This document shows, in pieces, positions 59,646 through 64,000 of a stretch of DNA of 64,000 bases (the stretch's first letter is position 1; every line of letters begins with the position of its first letter). Position numbers and translations under genes: made by a program. The notes under the pieces were generated by a model, which worked only from the letters and a program-made list of their open reading frames with translations, ran no database searches and was not told where the DNA came from. The stretch covers positions 1-64,000 of the forward strand of contig JAFKAC010000136.1 of assembly GCA_025766275.1 (NCBI GenBank), in the 5' to 3' direction. The DNA comes from Lactarius indigo (lineage: Eukaryota; Basidiomycota; Agaricomycetes; Russulales; Russulaceae).

Positions 59646-61429
59646 TGTAATAGTATTAGGCTGACAGACAAAATGAAAGTGGGGAATTGTGGCTCAATAC
59701 TAGTAGATGGATTAGTTATATGGTCTACAGTCCAACTCAAGTGAACACGGCACTGAATTGAACTTGAACATGAACCGAATTAAAGTACTAGTAGGGTTCT
59801 ATGATTGATGGTCAGTATCATGATCATCTGTGCCATTCACCATTTCCATTGCTCACTCAGTTATGGCACCCATGATGCAGGACGGGTTTGACACTTAGTC
59901 TGGAAGTGGTGTATTCTCAGCAATGTGGGCAAATATGAGTCACTTAAAAGGATGATTTAGATGCGCCTGTGTATCCAGAGAAAGATTTGACATATGAAGT
60001 ATCACAGCCTTCCCGTCCACAACATCTTCCATGTCAGAGGCTAGAGACTGATGTCAACCCTACATAAGTCTTGTGAGACAGGTACAGGTGGTTCAAAATG
60101 GGACATTCAGTCATCGGTCATTACAGAGTCAATAGGAAGGAATGGATTGTCACGGGAGCCAACTGGAGTCAGGTCTAGAAGGTAGATGTGACAGGAATAG
60201 ACCTGACCGCTTCTCAGCTTCTATTAAATTGGAAGGAGAAGGATGCCACAAGAGATGGCATCAAGTGAGGGGTTTTTCCCTATGTGGTGATGGGATTATG
60301 CATGGTGTTCTTCACAAATCTTCTCTCCTATAATCACTTTGTGAGTCATTCAGTTGCAACCTTTGACTTCTATTTAACTCTCTGATCATCCATACCCTCA
60401 GCATAGGCCCCAAACTCTTGGGAGCTTGCAGCGTATAGGGCGTCAGAAAAGGATCATGTGCAGGACATAATAACAATTTTGCCAACAGGAGTCTAGATAG
60501 ATGTACTATACCTTGGCCCTAATTCACCACCCCCAAGTTGGACACTTTTCATTTCTCACTTATTTCTGGCTGAATCATTACCAAAATAAATACATGACAT
60601 CCTGCATGGCTCCTTAACATCCTCTGACTGTTAAAATATGTTATGTTGCAAGCTTGGAAAAATGGCCATCCATCACACATGCCAACCCATGCCATGTTGG
60701 GGCTTGATTTGGGCGGCTGACTGCCTTCTAAAAACGGAAGGGGGCGTGACACCCACCAAGTCATCAGTGGAGTCCCAAAATCAAAAATGGGACTGTGACT
60801 TAGTGTGCTGTCCAACTGAGGGGAGTTCAAATGAGGGTCAAGGTATAGAAGTCATAAGTCAGAAGTGCATCCTGTTTTCCAAGGACTTGCAACTTGTTCC
60901 TGTGAGTGGGGTCAATGTTCTTTGCAATCCACTCAATAAGGGCAAGGATATTCGCATTGCTTCCTTGCTCACTACCATGAGAGTTCTGTGAGGGAAGTCA
61001 TAAACTGCATTACTCCCATAAATGGGCCATCAGGCATCGCCCACATACAGAATGATTGTCTATTGAAAAATGCTGGCATCTGTCTGTTCTGTCTGGATTT
61101 CAAGATGGTGCTGAGGAGGCCTGCAAAGCTTCTGGTGATGCTCTCATGAGAACTAAAATTATTAGAGAAATGTGTAGCACTTACATCTGATAGCTGAGCA
61201 CATACCAGTAGGCCTGGGATGAGTGATAGCTTAAAACTCCCACCTTGCCTTGCATTCCTCTTGTCTGATGTTCCTGACACAGAATCCCCCTACTCCAAGA
61301 TGGCTTCACAAGATCAGTGACCAGGTTAGATTTATGCATCGCACCATGTGGGACATCCCAATGAGGAGGTAAGGTTTACATATGTCAATCATCCCTCCCC
61401 CTTGGGTCATAATCCCTCAGTGTGGAAGT
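59646..61429. other. Spacer upstream of the Crinkler pair
   Basis: No gene recognised. It should include the promoter of the second header gene, but no clear TATA was picked. Confidence 0.4.
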
Positions 61430-62690
61430 ATCCATCACTTGAATCAGAGAGCTTAAGTGGGACCATAGGCCCGCTGCCCCTACTCAACACCCTGTCGGTA
61501 CTCCCCTTACCTGCCTGCTCATATGGACCGCTCCACTGGCTGCAGGAAGATTCGGGTCTCCCACTGGCACTAGGCAAATGATGGAGGCCACATGAGGGTT
61601 GCCCTTGTGGGCAGTTGAGGGAACAATGTGTTCTAACCCAGCCACAGGCTTCATGAGGCCTTCCCCAGCTGAACAAGAGGCCCACATAGCAGGGGCACAT
61701 CTTCACCAGGGGCTTTGGGTCTAGCAATGGTGCTTTGTGGGCACAAGGTATGGGACACATAAGTCTTCTTCTTCAAAGCAGCGGTAAATGACACACAGTG
61801 TGGTGCACCTTGCCTGAATCCACTGACAAAGTGACTTCGTCTTTGGGTGAGTGCAGCTGCTCCTTGTCAGTCAGGCAGGCCACAGGGGGGTTGCCACAGT
61901 TGGCCTCCATTTAAGGACTTCCCCAGGACAAAGGGCCCACGTATCAGGGGCACACTGTTCTTGGGGGACTCTTGGTCAGTGACAATGCTCTCCAAAGGTA
62001 GATCACAATGCACCCAGGACTTGTGCATCGCCGGGGTGTTCAGAGAATACTGAGAAGGTTGTATTTCAATGCAGGAGGTACAATCGAGTTTCTAGGCCTC
62101 TGACAGAGGTCAGATGAACAATGAGCATCACCTAGGTAGGAAGAAACTCTCACCACATCAATCAGATGGCACATCAAGGTTAAGTGTGCTGTGGAGAAAG
62201 GATGAGAAAAGATGTTGCAGACACTGGGTGGGAACAGGGGGAATGGAAAGGGGGGCAATGAACATCTCCACCATGAACAACCAGATGGCACATCAAGGCT
62301 GCTCACAAAGGGTGGCATGTGGATAGAGGGGACGATAGAGGACAGAGAACTGAGCAACCATGCCTTGAATGGCTTGAAGAATGCTGACATGAGATGGGAG
62401 GGAGGGAACAATGAACACTCCCACCAAGGCAACCAGATGGCACATTGAGGTTGCTTGTGAAGGGTAGTGTGTGGATAGAAGGGACAACAGAGGACAGAGA
62501 ACTGAGCAACCATGCCTTGAACGGCTTGAAGAACGCTGACACGAGATGGGAGGTACGGAGCAACGAACACTCCCACTGAGGCAACCAGATGGCACATCAA
62601 GGTTGATCATGAAGGGTGGCATGCAGGAAGGATGAGAAGAAAAAATGAACAGCCCAGGAGAAGAGGAGGAATAGTGCCAGAATGAGAGTA
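61430..62690 (-). repeat. Direct repeat B flanking the Crinkler pair
   Basis: Counterpart of 53,182-54,410. Minus-strand frame 61760-61407 repeats the Cys-rich reading of copy A with about one change per ten residues. The right part has tandem units of about 153 bp: AACCAGATGGCACAT begins at about 62,279, 62,431 and 62,585, with a shorter-spaced one at 62,161. Units share GAGGACAGAGAACTGAGC and GGCTTGAAGAA-CGCTGAC-like blocks. Confidence 0.7.
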
Positions 62691-63182
62691 GTGAAGAAGT
62701 GTTGAGAGGTAACCTAAAATAGTGTTTTTTTTTTTTGATGACCTAGAATAGTGGTGATGTGGACATTGCAGTGGCAATGGTCCTCTGGGCTGTGCAAGGC
62801 TGCACAGGGTCCAGCTGCAACCACCGAGATTTGGGGTGCTCAGGCTCAGGCTAAAGTTAGAAATTAACAGATTTTGGGACCCACAATTGAGTGCTATATC
62901 CTATAGACAACTAAATAACAAATTTTCAAAAGCTAAGGGACAATAAGGTAGCATTGATTGTTGTTGTTACAGGTAGCAATGTGGTATCAAAAGGGTGAGC
63001 CCCATGTTGATACTAGGCACAATCTGTGGGTACTATGATGCACATTGTTTGCTCTGCCCTTCATGCTCACTTACAACAGCTTCACTTGCCTACTGGGTCA
63101 TCCACATTGATGTCTTCTGTGTGCATGAATGACATCTGCATGAGCTGGTAGTTGAAAGTGTCTCACCTTAGGTTCTTTTGTT
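62691..63182. other. Spacer before the right-edge Tnp2 copy
   Basis: Includes a T10-12 run near 62,727. It should contain the 3' non-coding end of the Tnp2 copy, but it does not resemble the 3' end at 26,931-27,315. Confidence 0.35.
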
Positions 63183-64000
63183 CTAGAAATAGTGAGAGAC
63201 ACATACCCTGTCCATGGGAAGAATGTGCGCCACCTCATGACCACTGATATGGAGAGGTGTTACTGCAACATGAGAGATGATGTTTGAGGGTTCAATGATG
63301 ACAGATGGCACAAATTCCTTCCAGCGCAAAAAACCACCAGTGAAACCAAACCATCTATACATTTGGTCAACCTTGTTGAGCTCTGGGCTGGGTTGAAGAG
63401 GGGCATAGGGTCTCACACAAAGGTAGACAGATAAGTGGTGGGATTGACTAGGAATGTGGGAATGAAGGAAGATATGTGTAATCTGGCCAGGCTCTGGACA
63501 GGGCTGTGGCTTTGACATCTCCAACTGGGGAGGCCAGAAAAAGACATGGCTATCACACGCTTGACTTGTCATTGTTGAATATTGGACACCTCAGAGGGAG
63601 AACTTGTTCAGGGTCAGGAACTTGGTCTTGGGGGGTGCAAAATCACTAGAAGAACCTTCAGTGGCATCCACAATCCTGGGTCCTGGGTGCTTGAACTTTA
63701 GGAATTGTATAAACCCAGCTAGTATGGAATCAGGAAGGCTTGATTCGTGCACAGAATCTCTATCGTATGCAAAGTCTGGTGTTTGCTGTGTGAGATGCAC
63801 CACATCAATCATATGGGCCAAGCGCATCCCACGAATATCTTCTGCAAGAATATTGTTGTATACTTCCACAAGGTCACCAACACATGAGCATACTTGATCG
63901 TCATCCAAGAGTAGTGCTTGTAAATTTGCCTCCCTCATGGAACTACACATGAACGTTGATTCAAGATCACCTGGTTGAAATGGCAGTAGTGCTGAGATAA
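63183..64000 (-). pseudogene. Tnp2-family transposase, C-terminal part, runs off the window
   Basis: Minus-strand reading after an intron acceptor (CAACCAG, about 63,969): STFMCSSMREANLQALL, LAHMIDVVHLTQQTPDFAYDR, LPDSILAGFIQFL, then NKFSL followed by TGA, then GVQYS and continuing GQITHIFLHSHIP, YLCVRPYAPLQPSPEL, WFGFTGGFL and HEVAHILPMDR before a GTATGT donor. It aligns with 26,056-26,810 of the complete-looking copy. The TGA faces a TGC codon there; both can derive from an Arg CGN codon by C-to-T change. The first part of the gene lies beyond 64,000. Confidence 0.85.

Noticed and set aside
53182..62690. Repeats A and B as LTRs of one large retrotransposon
   Set aside because: No gag, polymerase, primer site or TG...CA ends were recognised; kept only as an open possibility.

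Overview
The window looks like a gene-poor, transposon-rich stretch of a basidiomycete nuclear genome, most likely Agaricomycetes. The reasons are: frequent short introns of roughly 45-70 nt (GTRNGT...YAG, with CTAAC-like branch sites); protein families expanded in mushroom-forming fungi (BTB/POZ, WD40-like, Tnp2-type and hAT transposases, Crinkler-like NTPase-nuclease and kinase genes, several lineage-specific unknowns); and the absence of bacterial operon structure. No rRNA, tRNA or CRISPR was recognised. All family names come from motif reading by eye; no database search was run. 

Layout. 0-13 kb: remnants of single genes. These are an unknown gene entering from the left edge (1-1190), a multi-exon conserved unknown on the minus strand (5.6-8.0 kb), two tandem BTB genes on the minus strand (9.6-11.3 kb) and a frameshifted WD40-like gene (11.6-13.2 kb). 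13-16 kb: non-coding, with a CA/CT microsatellite and a TATA-like site. 16.2-19.2 kb: a P-loop NTPase plus PD-(D/E)XK-like nuclease gene of the Crinkler-related type, read through except for two TGA codons. 19.7-31 kb: a Tnp2 (CACTA-type) transposon (22.8-27.3 kb), a detached copy of its 3' end (19.7-20.2 kb), two copies of an unclassified dispersed repeat, a small spliced gene and a trimethylguanosine-synthase-like fragment. 31.5-37.3 kb: LTR-like repeats and two unknown multi-exon genes. 38-41.7 kb: a dead Ty3/gypsy element on the minus strand. 42.8-48 kb: two hAT elements abutting, the second invaded by a solo LTR and another LTR-like repeat. 48.6-50 kb: another broken unknown gene. 53.2-62.7 kb: two direct repeats of about 1.25 kb bracketing a tandem pair of Crinkler-header genes, one with a protein-kinase domain. 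Right edge: the 3' part of a second Tnp2 transposon, minus strand. 

Common theme. Most coding remnants are damaged in the same way: in-frame TGA codons, several at positions where the family has arginine (CGA), together with extreme CpG loss in the right half (one CpG in 1,320 bp of the gypsy element). This fits CpG methylation and deamination, or a RIP-like process, acting on repeats. Both Crinkler-type loci lie close to Tnp2 3' ends, which suggests that these conflict-type genes sit in, or spread with, transposon-rich blocks.
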